From Scolanthus callimorphus (lineage: Eukaryota; Cnidaria; Anthozoa; Actiniaria; Edwardsiidae): a stretch of DNA of 64,000 nucleotides. The stretch is taken from assembly GCA_033964015.1 (NCBI GenBank), contig JAWWUD010000055.1, positions 384,501-448,500 of the forward strand, read 5' to 3'. The notes under the pieces were generated by a model. That model worked only from the letters and a program-made list of their open reading frames with translations, made no database searches and was not told the origin of the DNA. Position numbers and translations under genes: made by a program. Of the stretch, positions 40,701-44,624 are shown piece after piece. The stretch's first letter is position 1, and every line of letters starts with the position of its first letter.

Positions 40701-43700
40701 GCAGGGCTTCAAATTGCGCCCAATGCTGGCGTAGTAAATACGCCTAAAAAATGTCCTTTACCGCCTAACTTGTTTTACTTAGGCGTAAAATAACGACTGT
40801 GTTATCAGTTTCTACAGTGTTCTCCAACTGGATTTACGCCTAAGTTTTTGATAAATGATGATAAATTACACCTATAAGTTTGGCACAAGGCGTAAAATTA
40901 CGACTATGATTACTTCTTAATTTCGAGCCCTGTAAATGTTGTATTTCCATGAGCATATGAACAAGCTAAATCACTGTGATAGCAATGATTGTGTAACAAT
41001 AACAGCGCGAGAACTGCAAACACAGCATCGCGGCGTTGCCAGGGGTCAAATAGTAGATTTCTCTTCTGATACTGATAATGCTCAAGTATTTGGTTACCAC
41101 TTGAATAAACAAACATTATCTGGCACAGGTAATGGCATTTATCTGAGCACGTATCTTTTCATACTGTCAGTTGGTAGACAAGCTGGCGCGCGGGCTGTCA
41201 GTGGGAAAATACCAAGCAATTGTTTTAGCCAATCAAGGCAGAGCACTCACGTGGTTCCATTCCTGTATGTATCACTGACTAGCATTTCAGTTAAGCTTAT
41301 TCTTTGGAAGAAACAGCGACAGCCTCAACCAAAACTTCTTCAGTTCAAGGTTTTTTCCCACCGCCTCCCCAACCCCAGCCCACTTGTATTGATCTTGTCT
41401 TGTCAACATTGTTTCGAAGCGAGTCCGCAAGGTTGAGTATAGTATATATGTGTATAGGCTAGATAATGTGGGTGGCGGTTTTTTCTTCCCCACCTTTTGC
41501 TGAAGTGATTCAGTTAGTACTGTAATCCAATTTACATAATTTACGAGTTGAAAAATAAACGTCACATCTAGTGGCCGAAAAATCCCAACCGTGCGAGTAC
41601 GTGTTTTGGTCTTCCTCCCTTCAGCAAAACGTAGCACGGCGCATAGCAGAGCTCGCACCTTCCGATTTTCCATATATCTTGCTGAGAGAAGTGCTGAGAT
41701 AAAAAATGTTCTTTCGAAATCCTGGCACTTTGATTGGCTAGTGGTTACACCACTCTGAACTCGAGAATTTTTCTCCTCGCACGGCTCTATAATACTGCCG
41801 CCTCGCAGCCTCGCCTCTTGGCTCGGCTGCTCGTTGGCAAAAACTCGAACGCGTAGTCTAATTGTTAAATAGACATATTAAATTCGTAAGTTTCGATAAA
41901 TTGAGAGTACCAAGAGATTGTGAAGAAGCGGGACTACTCAAGGTAGAGAAGAGTGTGTTCAACAGTTTAATAGCTGAACTGAACTGAGCTGCGCTCTGTA
42001 CTCTGCGAGCACATCTCTCTCTCCTAAGCAATGTTACAGGCTTGGTTTATATACATGTCCTAAGTGATTAAGGTTTACAGGTGTACGATCATTGCTCACG
42101 TACAAAATGTCATCCCGAAGGCGGTTTCTTTTGGAAGTATATCTTTGGCTCCACGAATCCCACATCTTTGGCCGGATTAGTAAAGGAATTAAAACTAGAT
42201 GTGTTTGGCTTTAAATTGATTGGCCAAACTCTTTTTAAAAACAAGTAACGAAGGTACTGTATATTAATAAGGCAAAATCTGAAAACCTGTAAATCTTAAA
42301 TGTTACAAAACATATTCTACAGATAATATATAGGAGGGATTAAGTTGGGGTTAAGGAATCTTTCCGCTTAAGAAGATATCGAAACTCAAGTGTGGTTTAC
42401 AAGTATTTGGTTAACTTTTAGTTATAAGGCGTGGAGTAGCGGCTTCTTTTAAAAGAGATAATTGTTAAAGTCAATGGGTTTTCTCGCACGCAATTTAGCT
42501 ATCAGTTTAACGCACGCTTGATATTACTACGATTAAACAGTACTCTTAATCCTTATTATCGTAATTAGTATAAGTCCAATTACAAGTTCTTTCCTTAATT
42601 GTTAAATCCGGCTAATGAGAGTTTCTCTGTTTCTTTTGAGGGAACTTCTAAAGGTTGGTTTAATGTTTTTAATATATTTAAAGTTTTCCTAACTGGTAGT
42701 ATTTTTCTTAAATTTACTTTTATGACAAGATAGTGCCCATAAAAGCAGAAATCTCAATTTCAACATCGCAGATCCTACCGGGATCGGGATTTAAGATAAG
42801 AATCCTTTTTTTTTAAATCAGACTCCCACACGGCAAACTTGTAAAACAGGTTTTATTTTACAATGCGTTGTTTATTTTTAAATCAATATTTCCTAGTCTT
42901 TAGATAGCTGAATGTTGTTTTCCATGTCCAAATAAAGCTGTCTGTCTGTCTGCAGGGGGTCTCCGCAGAGGTATCAGGGACCTGTCAGCATTTATCGTCT
43001 GTGGGGGTAGGGGGGTTCTATGATTACCGTGATCCCTCCCCCCTTTTTGATAATATAGTGGAACACATTTTACAGAAAGAACTGAGAGAGGAGATCGCTT
43101 TTGTCTTTCGTTTTGCGCGACGCGCACCCTGATTTTGATAAAGGCAATACATCAAGCCTCAGGGGAAAGGTAGACGAACATCCCATTTTCTGTGTATAGT
43201 AAACAAAGCCTGTAGGTGTTATTCTTTTTGCGCGCAAAGCGCGCCGCAAATGACGAATTTCTATCCTTGTAATGTCGAACTCACATTTACTTAATAGTAA
43301 GGGGTCTTCGAACTGAGACTTCCCCCAGGCCTATCACTGCAGGGATTTTGCGGGGAGTTTGTTTTTCCTGGCCAGAATGCGCCTTTTCTTCTAACGACAT
43401 TCGTAATTAATTCATAAAAACGGCGCGATCGTATTGTTTAGTTGCTTGAGTTCTCAAAAACCAGTTGAGTGAATTAGACTTGTGAAAAGTGCAAATGATA
43501 TAGGGATGGCTGCAATAACTCCTTCGAAAATTAATTGTCCCTTTCAGGGCTTCAGGTTTCGAGGTTACCCCTTTTTTGCTCGCCAAAAAATGAAGTGATC
43601 CCCCCAAAATCCTCCCCCCCTCCCCAAGATTGCATGTTGGTAGTCAAATGTCAGTTCCAAAAGCCCTTTTTTTTCATTTTTGTTACTGAACATTTCCGAA

Positions 43701-43972
43701 ATTCCAATGTAATGCGCGTGTTTTATTGTTTTTCTTTCCAGGCTTTGAAGGCAGCCGGTGCAACGAAAATTAGTGCTTACGTTACACATGCTGTGTTCCC
43801 CAAGCAATCATGGGAGAAATTTACGCGCGCCGAAGTGCCATTTGGGACGTTTTACATCACAGACTCTCTTCCTCATTCGCAACACATCGCTACGCATGCG
43901 CCTTTCCGCCTGCTATCTCTCTGTGACGTCATCTCAGAGACTTTGCTGGGATTTGACTTGATGCAGAGTTAA
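1451..43972 (+). CDS. PRS4-like: PRS4-like (class II) ribose-phosphate pyrophosphokinase, 7 exons, 5' incomplete
   Basis: The exons are 1451-1571, 3454-3526, 5020-5113, 5992-6110, 10045-10229, 19466-19542 and 43742-43972. Each is bounded by AG/GT, and phases run 1,2,0,2,1,0 without a break, giving 299 residues to a TAA stop. The family makes PRPP from ribose-5-phosphate and ATP for nucleotide synthesis, in the cytosol. Recognisable parts are a tryptophan-rich DGWPNLFI segment (residues ~28-35), [13 protein letters not shown] (~73-85), a [11 protein letters not shown] segment (~119-129), [12 protein letters not shown] (~155-166) and the PRPP-binding loop [11 protein letters not shown] (~207-217), followed by [10 protein letters not shown]. 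These follow plant PRS3/PRS4-type enzymes rather than the animal PRPS1/2 type. PRS4 is ~337 aa, so ~30-40 N-terminal residues are missing. Introns total ~41.7 kb and are packed with satellites and transposons. The identification is from memory of the family. Confidence 0.88.
1572..3453 (+). other. PRS4-like intron 1
   Basis: No gene was recognised here. It holds a GAAA-type microsatellite (about 2785-2818) and an uncharacterised GC-richer stretch at 2405-3020. That stretch has only short open frames on the minus strand (2405-2635, 2828-3013) with no family I recognise. Confidence 0.6.
3454..3526 (+). CDS. PRS4-like: PRS4-like exon 2
   Basis: Acceptor TTATTTTACAG, donor GTACGT, 73 bp. It encodes [20 protein letters not shown] then KIP plus a split Arg, which matches the conserved FHSP...FEQLS block of class II PRPP synthetases. 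It is too short for ordinary ORF tracking and was found by searching for the missing block. Confidence 0.9.
4749..4781. repeat. (GT)n-(G)n microsatellite
   Basis: About eight GT dinucleotides run directly into a G-tract of about 17. Confidence 0.9.
4866..4966 (+). repeat. dispersed repeat, copy A (TTTACGCCTAAG family)
   Basis: Contains CACTGTAGAAACAGTCGTT, TTTTACGCCTAAG and its near-complement. The same block is found reverse-complemented at about 40700-40835, so this is a dispersed repeat of unknown type. Confidence 0.6.
5020..5113 (+). CDS. PRS4-like: PRS4-like exon 3
   Basis: Acceptor AATGTGTAG, donor GTTTGT, 94 bp. It encodes [20 protein letters not shown] followed by [11 protein letters not shown]. 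The phase joins exon 2 (split Arg) and exon 4 (whole codon) exactly. Confidence 0.92.
5304..5503 (+). mobile_element. Penelope-like fragment with decayed hammerhead ribozyme
   Basis: A ~165-bp insertion is flanked by direct repeats TTAATGTAATTAGCAAA (about 5305-5321 and 5487-5503), which look like a target duplication. Inside, inverted arms GTAAAAAACAGAC and GTCTGTTTTTTAC (5391-5403, 5469-5481) enclose a hammerhead-like core at 5410-5449. It reads GCC-CTGAGGA-stem II-GAAAC-GTT-GGC. The core differs from consensus at two key points (CTGAGGA for CTGATGA, GTT for GTC), so self-cleavage is unlikely. Compare the intact motif at 29469-29510. Confidence 0.5.
5618..5830. repeat. ~52-bp tandem repeat, ~4 copies
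   Basis: TGTATCCTT...ACAAACTCAGTACAG...CTCGCCTTGTTCTGTTTAA recurs at about 5622, 5699, 5752 and 5803, with small indels between copies. Confidence 0.85.
5992..6110 (+). CDS. PRS4-like: PRS4-like exon 4
   Basis: Acceptor TATTGTTTCAG, donor GTAAGT, 119 bp. It encodes [20 protein letters not shown] followed by [19 protein letters not shown]. The His-Ala-Leu-Gln-Glu block is a family signature near the ATP/ribose-phosphate site of the N-terminal domain. Confidence 0.94.
6150..6885 (-). pseudogene. Ty3/gypsy-type pol fragment (protease end and reverse transcriptase), broken
   Basis: On the minus strand, from 6881 downward, the frame shows a protease-RT linker (ILGRNWL...) and the RT N-terminal region ([11 protein letters not shown]). 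It then shifts frame to [20 protein letters not shown], and again to [20 protein letters not shown] and a damaged fingers/palm region with DD-like remnants. Stops and frameshifts occur about 6460-6600 and 6300-6330. It matches the class of gypsy-type pol genes common in cnidarians. It is cut off at about 6890, where the 47-bp satellite begins, and no LTRs were found beside it. Confidence 0.75.
6890..8100. repeat. 47-bp satellite, left block (~25 copies)
   Basis: The unit contains CAGTTCTAGATCGTGATTAA then CACTAGAGAGAACTGGCC and TGATAAT. Variants (TTGTAGATCG, GACGCTAGAG, CAGTAGAGAG) recur in the same order in places, which suggests block duplication. The array is broken at ~8100 by an LTR element and resumes at 9857. 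Confidence 0.95.
8107..8282 (-). repeat. LTR (3' copy of the element)
   Basis: This 176-bp direct repeat runs from AAGACAATGAGCC to CTATGGCGCA on the + strand. It differs from the other copy by A versus G in GAGGCARGTAAC. Confidence 0.85.
9681..9856 (-). repeat. LTR (5' copy of the element)
   Basis: This is the second copy of the 176-bp direct repeat, followed on the minus strand by the primer-binding-site-like sequence. Confidence 0.85.
9857..10026. repeat. 47-bp satellite, right block
   Basis: About three and a half units of the same satellite as 6890-8100. It ends 18 bp before the PRS4-like exon at 10045, so the satellite reaches almost to a splice acceptor. Confidence 0.93.
10045..10229 (+). 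CDS. PRS4-like: PRS4-like exon 5
   Basis: Acceptor TTTTGTTTAG, donor GTGAGC, 185 bp. It encodes (R)[40 protein letters not shown] and [18 protein letters not shown]. The [12 protein letters not shown] block is highly characteristic of class II PRPP synthetases. Confidence 0.94.
10413..11797. repeat. 21-bp satellite (~65 copies)
   Basis: The unit is CCACACCCTGTACTATAG plus TAG. Because 21 is a multiple of three and the common unit lacks stops, frames of ~500 codons are open on both strands. These are by-products, not genes. The block GCCACG...ATAGCAGCC...GTAACC recurs at least five times, so there is a higher-order repeat of several units. The same unit forms the ends of the foldback element at 16336-18345. 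Confidence 0.95.
11798..12236 (+). other. region between 21-bp satellite and DIRS-like gag
   Basis: It probably contains the left end of the DIRS-like element. The gag frame stays open upstream of its first ATG to about 12130 (codons encoding [19 protein letters not shown]), so the real start may be earlier or spliced. I could not see terminal repeats. Confidence 0.4.
12237..13385 (+). CDS. DIRS-like ORF1 (gag-like) with CCCH zinc finger
   Basis: 382 aa from ATG to TAA, uninterrupted. The N-terminal half is Ser/Thr/Gln-rich and low in structure, followed by a more globular middle (about residues 165-290). The C-terminus has a CCCH-type finger, [19 protein letters not shown], and further Cys/His residues, as in gag-like proteins of DIRS elements. 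The role expected for the family is RNA binding and particle assembly. The ORF overlaps the start of the RT frame (open from 13234), which suggests the usual overlapping-frame layout. The frame extends further upstream without an ATG. Confidence 0.75.
   Translation: MPITANSDNLRLLRVADLRNLCQVNILIERLEEAGEESGDQLLSSSARDPPPLQHSGDSGFSPMQLASIRSMVDSSITEAIDKAAQAAVRAFSSATSTQTPATQQQQPGLSASVNNITTNNNLPNTCITLEDLQTAVGLETSTNPTTTGDAVHELPAKLVKEIHSGEFMELSRLLPNVSGPTNNEPLTLTVESSVIKVTKSGKATSITNIEEWTTAFSAFMSAIISKSPEKAPELLEYMSLIRYATKYHQGLGWCVYDVKFRHKAANNKSLKWSAIDSQLWLKTFTVSPTRLREESGLFPTGPSSAGTTGGANTHTCHNYNKGVLCARTSCTYAHKCNKPGREKDHPGYKCTTRLPDSDHDTEVGRERADKQSHKHQSRRDR
13386..15001 (+). pseudogene. DIRS-like reverse transcriptase-RNase H, frameshifted
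   Basis: The RT begins in the frame open to 14082 with [40 protein letters not shown] and [20 protein letters not shown]. It continues in another frame with the catalytic-motif equivalent LLDDFLI (14049 onward) and [11 protein letters not shown]. After a further break near 14270, the connection and RNase H appear across two frames, ending in [11 protein letters not shown] and [17 protein letters not shown] (to 15001). The conserved Asp residues of the RNase H tail are present, but the polypeptide cannot be made from one frame. DIRS elements normally encode this as a single ORF. Confidence 0.8.
15058..15935 (+). pseudogene. DIRS-like tyrosine recombinase, interrupted
   Basis: The N-terminal core-binding part ([20 protein letters not shown]) and the catalytic arginine region (FFGFLRIG) precede a stop at 15448-15450. 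The frame resumes with [13 protein letters not shown] and the HxxR box [20 protein letters not shown], a stop at 15850-15852, then [17 protein letters not shown], which carries the tyrosine nucleophile. All catalytic positions are recognisable but two in-frame stops make it inactive as it stands. Confidence 0.82.
16336..18345. mobile_element. foldback element 1: long inverted repeats ending in 21-bp tandem repeats
   Basis: The left arm (about 16336-17165) and right arm (about 17312-18345) are reverse complements along their whole length, with ~85% similarity by eye, around a ~146-bp non-repeated centre. The outermost part of each arm is the 21-bp unit CCACACCCTGTACTATAG: about two copies on the left, eleven on the right, in opposite orientation. 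Just inside both lies AAGGTGGATCGACCCAGTAA or its complement. Long inverted repeats with terminal tandem repeats are the architecture of Drosophila foldback elements. No transposase ORF is present. Confidence 0.82.
18346..18896. repeat. 23-bp satellite (~24 copies)
   Basis: Unit GATACTCTGCGCGTGATGCA plus YAC. It begins immediately where the right arm of the foldback element ends. Because 23 is not a multiple of three, three units make a 69-base frame with no stops on the minus strand, producing spurious 60-298 codon ORFs. Confidence 0.95.
18897..19465 (+). other. end of PRS4-like intron 5
   Basis: It holds a ~45-bp stretch at 18968-19012 (TTATTTACCTGCTAGGAGGT...GATCGTGAAATATCGTG) that is related to sequence at 44943-44990. 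The rest of the interval is unrecognised, followed by an AT-rich polypyrimidine tract before the exon at 19466. Confidence 0.5.
19466..19542 (+). CDS. PRS4-like: PRS4-like exon 6 (PRPP loop)
   Basis: Acceptor TTTTTGTTTCAG, donor GTGTGT, 77 bp. It encodes (G)[20 protein letters not shown] then IECAK. This is the PRPP-binding loop; the two adjacent acidic residues and TGGT that hold ribose-phosphate are intact. Confidence 0.95.
19543..20220 (+). other. start of PRS4-like intron 6
   Basis: Nothing recognised. A short A-rich/C-rich stretch at 19975-20045 resembles G/C-run-bearing sequences near 33010-33170 and 43590-43680. It is probably an old dispersed repeat. Confidence 0.4.
20221..20712 (+). 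repeat. dispersed repeat, copy 1 (of a nearby pair)
   Basis: Shares several blocks in the same order with 21418-21755: TAGCTACAGATTTCT, CATATAATCGACAAGAG, a TTTCATTGGCTC block, and CCGAATTTATGACTCGGG with an AGCCTGAGTAATA end. The two copies are diverged and differ by indels. Confidence 0.65.
20755..21410 (-). repeat. dispersed repeat related to 44770-44945, split by ~500 bp
   Basis: 20755-20830 (GGGCACGGTAACGAATTCTG...TCTGATTGGCT) and 21325-21410 (CCTATCTCTGACCTA...GTTATCTACCGG) are the reverse complements of 44870-44945 and 44770-44870. About 500 bp of unrelated sequence (20830-21325) lies between the parts here. It is probably a non-autonomous element. Confidence 0.55.
21418..21755 (+). 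repeat. dispersed repeat, copy 2
   Basis: Diverged partner of 20221-20712. Its right end, GACTCGGGCCTTCCCCACGG...AGCCCGAGTAATA, is a small inverted repeat, also seen in copy 1. Confidence 0.6.
21960..22075. repeat. dispersed repeat shared in inverted form with 53772-53890
   Basis: TTGCCAGAGGTTGAAAGGAA followed by AATAGCGTATTTTCAC, and CATCATGATCTTTA, occur here. Their reverse complements occur in matching order at 53772-53890. Confidence 0.65.
22440..23760. repeat. ~390-bp tandem repeat, ~3.5 copies
   Basis: GAAAAACTGAACCTAGTACC recurs at about 22454, 22826, 23212 and 23625, with TTCTTGGAATTTGTGTCCAA and AACATACTGAAAA at fixed distance after each. Spacings are about 372, 386 and 413 bp, so copies differ by indels. 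Short open frames within it (about 60-110 codons) are not consistent between copies. Confidence 0.85.
23761..24664 (+). other. intron sequence, unrecognised
   Basis: AT-rich sequence with no credible gene. Only short frames under 75 codons occur (for example 24345-24566), with no recognised motif. Confidence 0.5.
24665..24835 (-). repeat. dispersed repeat, inverted partner of 28085-28235
   Basis: Contains TACAGCAGATTGGTGCA, AATTGTGCAAATCGATGTTA, CAAGCATGAAATTTGGCA and CCACGCCCAAAAGTAAATAC. All reappear reverse-complemented at about 28085-28235. The pair could be the ends of a ~3.5-kb element (24.7-28.2 kb), or two independent copies. Confidence 0.6.
24836..25289 (+). other. intron sequence, unrecognised
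   Basis: Nothing supported beyond AT-rich intronic DNA. Confidence 0.4.
25290..25484 (-). CDS. short cysteine-rich ORF, doubtful
   Basis: A 64-codon frame on the minus strand from ATG to stop. It has a hydrophobic first half ([19 protein letters not shown]) and a second half with eight cysteines in the pattern CGC-x6-C-x3-C-x-C-x6-C-x3-C. The hydrophobic lead followed by cysteines could be read as a small secreted peptide. The CxC...CxC spacing also resembles the Cys cluster at the end of some mobile-element proteins in cnidarians. No splice or promoter evidence separates these, and it may be a relic. I do not assign a function. Confidence 0.3.
   Translation of the reverse strand: MRWLTLLIAGAKSLALLVMISTTCQLLVQCGCQPDNGCRWRCKCVKARPQCTAMCKYRRDYERE
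25485..26379 (+). other. intron sequence with a short ORF
   Basis: An 83-codon frame (25916-26167) is open but matches nothing I recognise. No other feature was seen. Confidence 0.35.
26380..27070 (-). pseudogene. LINE endonuclease-RT linker remnant
   Basis: On the minus strand, [20 protein letters not shown] followed by YYTRKVSAL, then (after a frame change) [12 protein letters not shown] and CDWWKQMV, matches the lysine/arginine-rich linker between endonuclease and RT in cnidarian CR1/RTE-like LINE ORFs (typically ...RNKVQRE...YY...KV...WW.E.K.L.G). Frames change at least twice and contain stops. Assignment is by motif pattern. Confidence 0.5.
27071..28080 (+). other. intron sequence, unrecognised
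   Basis: No gene recognised. The minus-strand LINE remnant may extend to about 27330. Confidence 0.35.
28081..28505 (+). repeat. dispersed repeat with inverted partners at 24.7 and 53.4-53.7 kb
   Basis: 28085-28235 is the reverse complement of 24665-24835. 28215-28500 (CTAGTCGACGCATTTTGTAC, GAAGTTCACGACATTTGCAA, TCTGTTGGTTTGACT) is the reverse complement of 53375-53690. The ORFs it contains are similar in the two copies only because the DNA is similar. Confidence 0.7.
28635..29170 (+). pseudogene. CR1/Jockey-type LINE reverse-transcriptase C-terminus
   Basis: Frames spell [31 protein letters not shown] and then [16 protein letters not shown]. This is the well-known tail of CR1/Rex/Jockey-like RTs (YC..VWG...LQ.LQNRAAR.). 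A triplication of CTGCAGAAA within the LQKLQK segment and several frame changes mark it as dead. The 3' end runs into AAAATAAAAATTATCGATCTATC, which may be the LINE tail. Confidence 0.72.
29208..29535 (+). mobile_element. Penelope-like terminal repeat with hammerhead ribozyme
   Basis: Near-perfect inverted arms (29208-29258 and 29357-29405, ACTCTGAATGCGCGCGCGC... versus its complement) enclose a ~100-base loop. About 65 bases downstream is a minimal hammerhead motif (29469-29510). Hammerhead motifs inside terminal repeats with inverted-repeat structure are known from Penelope-like retroelements. No Penelope RT-GIY-YIG ORF is in the window. Confidence 0.6.
29469..29510 (+). ncRNA. type-I minimal hammerhead ribozyme motif
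   Basis: Stem I GCC/GGC, core CTGATGA, stem II GGACT/AGTCC with a ten-base GAAAGTAAAG loop, core GAAA, then C-GTC with cleavage expected after the C at 29507. All invariant core bases are present. Stem III would be only ACGT, as in Penelope-type motifs thought to act as dimers. Called from consensus by eye. Confidence 0.72.
29536..30240 (+). other. intron sequence, unrecognised
   Basis: Overlapping frames of 78-131 codons occur on both strands (for example 29735-29971, 29880-30275, 29782-30168), with no recognised motif. I treat them as chance. Confidence 0.35.
30246..30408. mobile_element. palindromic MITE
   Basis: AAGTAATAACATGGCACACT and CGGGAAATTAGGAATTAAAT at the left are mirrored by GGGGAAATTTAATCCCTAAT and TTCCCTCGGTGTCATGTTAT at the right, around a ~70-bp centre that is itself partly palindromic. 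Confidence 0.8.
30409..31056 (+). other. intron sequence, unrecognised
   Basis: No feature could be supported. Confidence 0.4.
31057..31797 (-). CDS. unrecognised protein-coding ORF (single exon or last exon)
   Basis: A 246-codon frame on the minus strand. An in-frame stop lies just upstream of 31797 and the first ATG is at 31638, giving 193 aa if translated from there. Otherwise the frame is entered by splicing at or just below 31797. Composition looks like real protein, rich in Ser, Arg, Lys, Tyr and Phe, with an [20 protein letters not shown] segment soon after the ATG. No signal peptide or membrane segment is visible. A resemblance to small tyrosine/phenylalanine-patterned axonemal proteins crossed my mind but is not supported. 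It lies antisense inside the last PRS4-like intron. Confidence 0.5.
   Translation of the reverse strand: MALNISECRVTGTASSNDKAFRLYADNTRNRKQKTLNKKLSSRFVFGTENCVEMEPKGNLSYPGYIKNRSAPIFLGGSHFTEYSSEYSKYTLPVLNHQIPKNSWYGPEPTSEQRGKHLQEGAFTCLYTPFAVSSRRRYGEKEREIPKGQSKVSSSQDPNAAMSVSGSAPDCKAWKLQGFLGEQGVSKSRHVFPRPNTLTSKHTKDVYVQNTCYFQQTGAKRRHYFVIDPRWFSERDQYIRKNNVFS
31798..32735 (+). other. intron sequence, mostly unrecognised
   Basis: 32400-32560 has AT-rich pieces (TTATTATATAGATATCGATGA, CACATGTGAAGATATC) related to the MITE family at 35135-35430 and 59035-59310. Nothing else is seen. Confidence 0.4.
32740..32880. mobile_element. MITE of the ATTACATGG family
   Basis: ATTACATGGGCGTTTGGAGA...CTCGTGTTCAATCTC is mirrored by GAGATTGAGTTGAACACTCG...CGTATCTCCGCGCTCCCATG, then TAATATCCTCTATAT. 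Family members share the CATTACATGG...GAGATACGA ends. Confidence 0.78.
32859..33012. repeat. 52-bp tandem repeat, 3 copies
   Basis: TGTAATATCCTCTATATCTC then CACTCTTGTACTTAGGGGTC and GACCATTTGACT start at about 32859, 32911 and 32963. The first copy overlaps the MITE end, so the array seems to have grown from the MITE border. A G-tract follows at 33013-33040. Confidence 0.85.
33355..34090. repeat. direct duplication, ~310-bp units ~415 bp apart
   Basis: 33360-33665 and 33775-34085 share TTGAAATCTC, AGCCGAAAGCACCATAG, CTAAATGGTTCT and ATGTGCAGGGATAATT in order, with moderate divergence. Confidence 0.75.
34440..34615. mobile_element. MITE of the ATTACATGG family, copy 2
   Basis: GAGGATATTACATGGCCGCG...TTTATCTTCGAGTG is mirrored by TTCGTATCTCCAAGCAGCCA...TGTAATG, then TTTATTATATAAACATCAGT. 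Confidence 0.75.
34650..35090. repeat. G/T-rich degenerate repeat
   Basis: GGGTATTTTTTTGGGTATGA and related runs recur several times with G- and T-tracts. The short frames on both strands are low-complexity by-products. Confidence 0.6.
35135..35428. mobile_element. MITE of the ATTACATGG family, copy 3
   Basis: Closely matches 59035-59310: GAGGACATTACATG, TTTTATTTGAGCTAAGCTTA, GATATTTTCACATGTGAAAA, GGGAGATCACCCGGT, TGGTGTTTAT. The Crypton-like element starts at its right end. Confidence 0.78.
35591..37084 (+). CDS. Crypton-type tyrosine recombinase (KIAA1958/DUF3504-like)
   Basis: Two exons: 35591-35711 (ATG in AAAAAAATGGCGGG, donor GTTAGT) and 35865-37084 (acceptor TTTTCTTTTGTAG, TGA stop). 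These give 446 aa with intact phase. The N-terminus is helical and basic ([13 protein letters not shown]), followed by a core-binding-like segment ([20 protein letters not shown]) and a catalytic domain. Candidate catalytic residues are an Arg in FFGRRGREN (~181), the HxxR box in NHSVRAT (His ~314, Arg ~317), His in TGHKS (~340) and the Tyr nucleophile in SYNERPS (~349). This is the pattern of Crypton-derived recombinases, whose domesticated relatives include KIAA1958, ZMYM2 and QRICH1. The tail is Ser/Pro/Gln-rich. AATAAA at 37285-37290 is a plausible polyadenylation signal. No stop or frameshift is seen, so it may be active or domesticated. Confidence 0.85.
37285..37290 (+). terminator. polyadenylation signal of the Crypton-like gene
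   Basis: AATAAA in GACTAATAAAATTCC, 201 bp after the stop codon. Confidence 0.55.
37365..37481. mobile_element. palindromic MITE inside the right inverted repeat
   Basis: AACACTTATTCTATTTCAAT...GGTGGATAGTGGC is mirrored by GCCACTATCCACCTCAATTG...AAATAGAATAAGTGTT around a central GAGCCTGCGGCTC hairpin. Confidence 0.85.
37635..38222. repeat. ~128-bp tandem repeat carrying palindromic CRE-like sites
   Basis: The palindrome TGACGTCATCGATGACGTCA is at 37667-37686, 37794-37813 and 38084-38103, with a one-base variant at 37922-37941 and a half copy at 38213-38220. Each is followed by a TGTCACSTGA-like block and CCTTGGTGGTGC...CTTGCCTCCAAAATAACTTT. Spacing is about 127, 128 and 162 bp. Confidence 0.9.
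38223..39040 (+). other. intron sequence, unrecognised
   Basis: A GAAC microrepeat at 38225-38240 and a dyad of CTACCTGTACCACTTGTAGG type near 38430. No gene is supported. Confidence 0.4.
39049..39258. mobile_element. ~210-bp inverted repeat (MITE-like)
   Basis: CAACTATGCG, GAACAATGGTTCC and TATGACGCATGAAGAAGACA at the left are mirrored by TGTCTTCTTCATGCGTCACA, GGAACCATTGTTC and CGCATAGTTG at the right. The centre is rich in CTT/GAA. Confidence 0.85.
39259..40690 (+). other. intron sequence, unrecognised
   Basis: A short inverted pair of ACAGAAGT...ACTTCTGT type flanks ~39375-39430. At 40340-40480 there is a run of ACGGGAT/CCGGGAA-like degenerate repeats, also seen at 42775-42800. No credible gene. 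Confidence 0.4.
40695..40930 (-). repeat. dispersed repeat, copy B (TTTACGCCTAAG family)
   Basis: Contains TTGCGCCCAATGCTGG, CTTAGGCGTAAAATAACGAC and TTTCTACAGTGT. The order is reversed and complementary to 4866-4966, with extra TTACGCC-type dyads. Confidence 0.6.
40931..43741 (+). other. end of PRS4-like intron 6
   Basis: No gene recognised. Open frames of 128-166 codons at 40936-41436 (+) and 41287-41673 (-) overlap each other and lack motifs. 42905-42950 contains CCAAATAAAGCTGTCTGTCT, a phrase that looks like a retroelement 3' tail. The polypyrimidine tract and TTTCCAG before 43742 close the intron. Confidence 0.4.
43742..43972 (+). CDS. PRS4-like: PRS4-like last exon
   Basis: Acceptor GTTTTTCTTTCCAG, 76 codons and TAA. 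It encodes [27 protein letters not shown] and a C-terminal block [10 protein letters not shown]...[10 protein letters not shown]. The [10 protein letters not shown] segment directly follows the PRPP loop in family members. Confidence 0.95.
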   Translation, partial: ALKAAGATKISAYVTHAVFPKQSWEKFTRAEVPFGTFYITDSLPHSQHIATHAPFRLLSLCDVISETLLGFDLMQS

Positions 43973-44143
43973 GGTATAGAGCAGATTAGAATGTGGATAT
44001 TCTTCGCACTTTCCAAATCATGATCCATTACATGTAGTAGTCATGCAGACTCTCGCCAACAATCATCATGGTCATAGGCATGTTCCTATTGCGCAGGGCA
44101 CGTTTTGGGCGCCAAGTCTGTAATTTATGCGCATGTTAATGAT

Positions 44144-44149
44144 AATAAA
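44144..44149 (+). terminator. polyadenylation signal of the PRS4-like gene
   Basis: AATAAA in GATAATAAAGCTG, 172 bp after the stop codon. Confidence 0.6.
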
Positions 44150-44324
44150 GCTGTTCGGTAGAAAAACGTTTACAAGAGTTTGAATTGTATTTTCCTTTTA
44201 AAGCAGCAAGCTAATTGGCTGTCGTCACAAGACCATTGTCTAATTCTAAGCAGGCTCATTGGCTAGAAACACTCACAACTCACATGAATCTCGTCACAAT
44301 ATCCTCATTGTGACTTACATCATC

Positions 44325-44492
44325 AATGAGGATAAAAAGAAAATTACACGGTGGCTTGAAGATATGAGTTTTAATTTCTCGTGTCAAAAACAATATTTTA
44401 CTCATTCGCTGCGCTCATTCGTAAAATATTGTTCTTGCCACTCGAAAATAAAACTCATATCTTCGCGCCACCGTGTAATATCCTCTATATAT
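44325..44492. mobile_element. palindromic MITE related to the ATTACATGG family
   Basis: ATTACACGGTGGCTTGAAGA, TATGAGTTTTAATTTCTCGTG and CAATATTTTACTCATTCG are mirrored by CGTAAAATATTGTTCTTGCC, CGAAAATAAAACTCATATCT and CGCGCCACCGTGTAATATCC, followed by TCTATATA. Confidence 0.85.
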
Positions 44493-44624
44493 TGACGGCT
44501 AGTTGGGGGAAAATATTTTCTTCCAACACCGTCAATATTTTGTGGTATTTTCGTCTCAAAATCGTAATTTGTTTTGTGTCGTGATTCTTGGTGATTTTCG
44601 AGAGGAAATCGCAAGAGATATATG

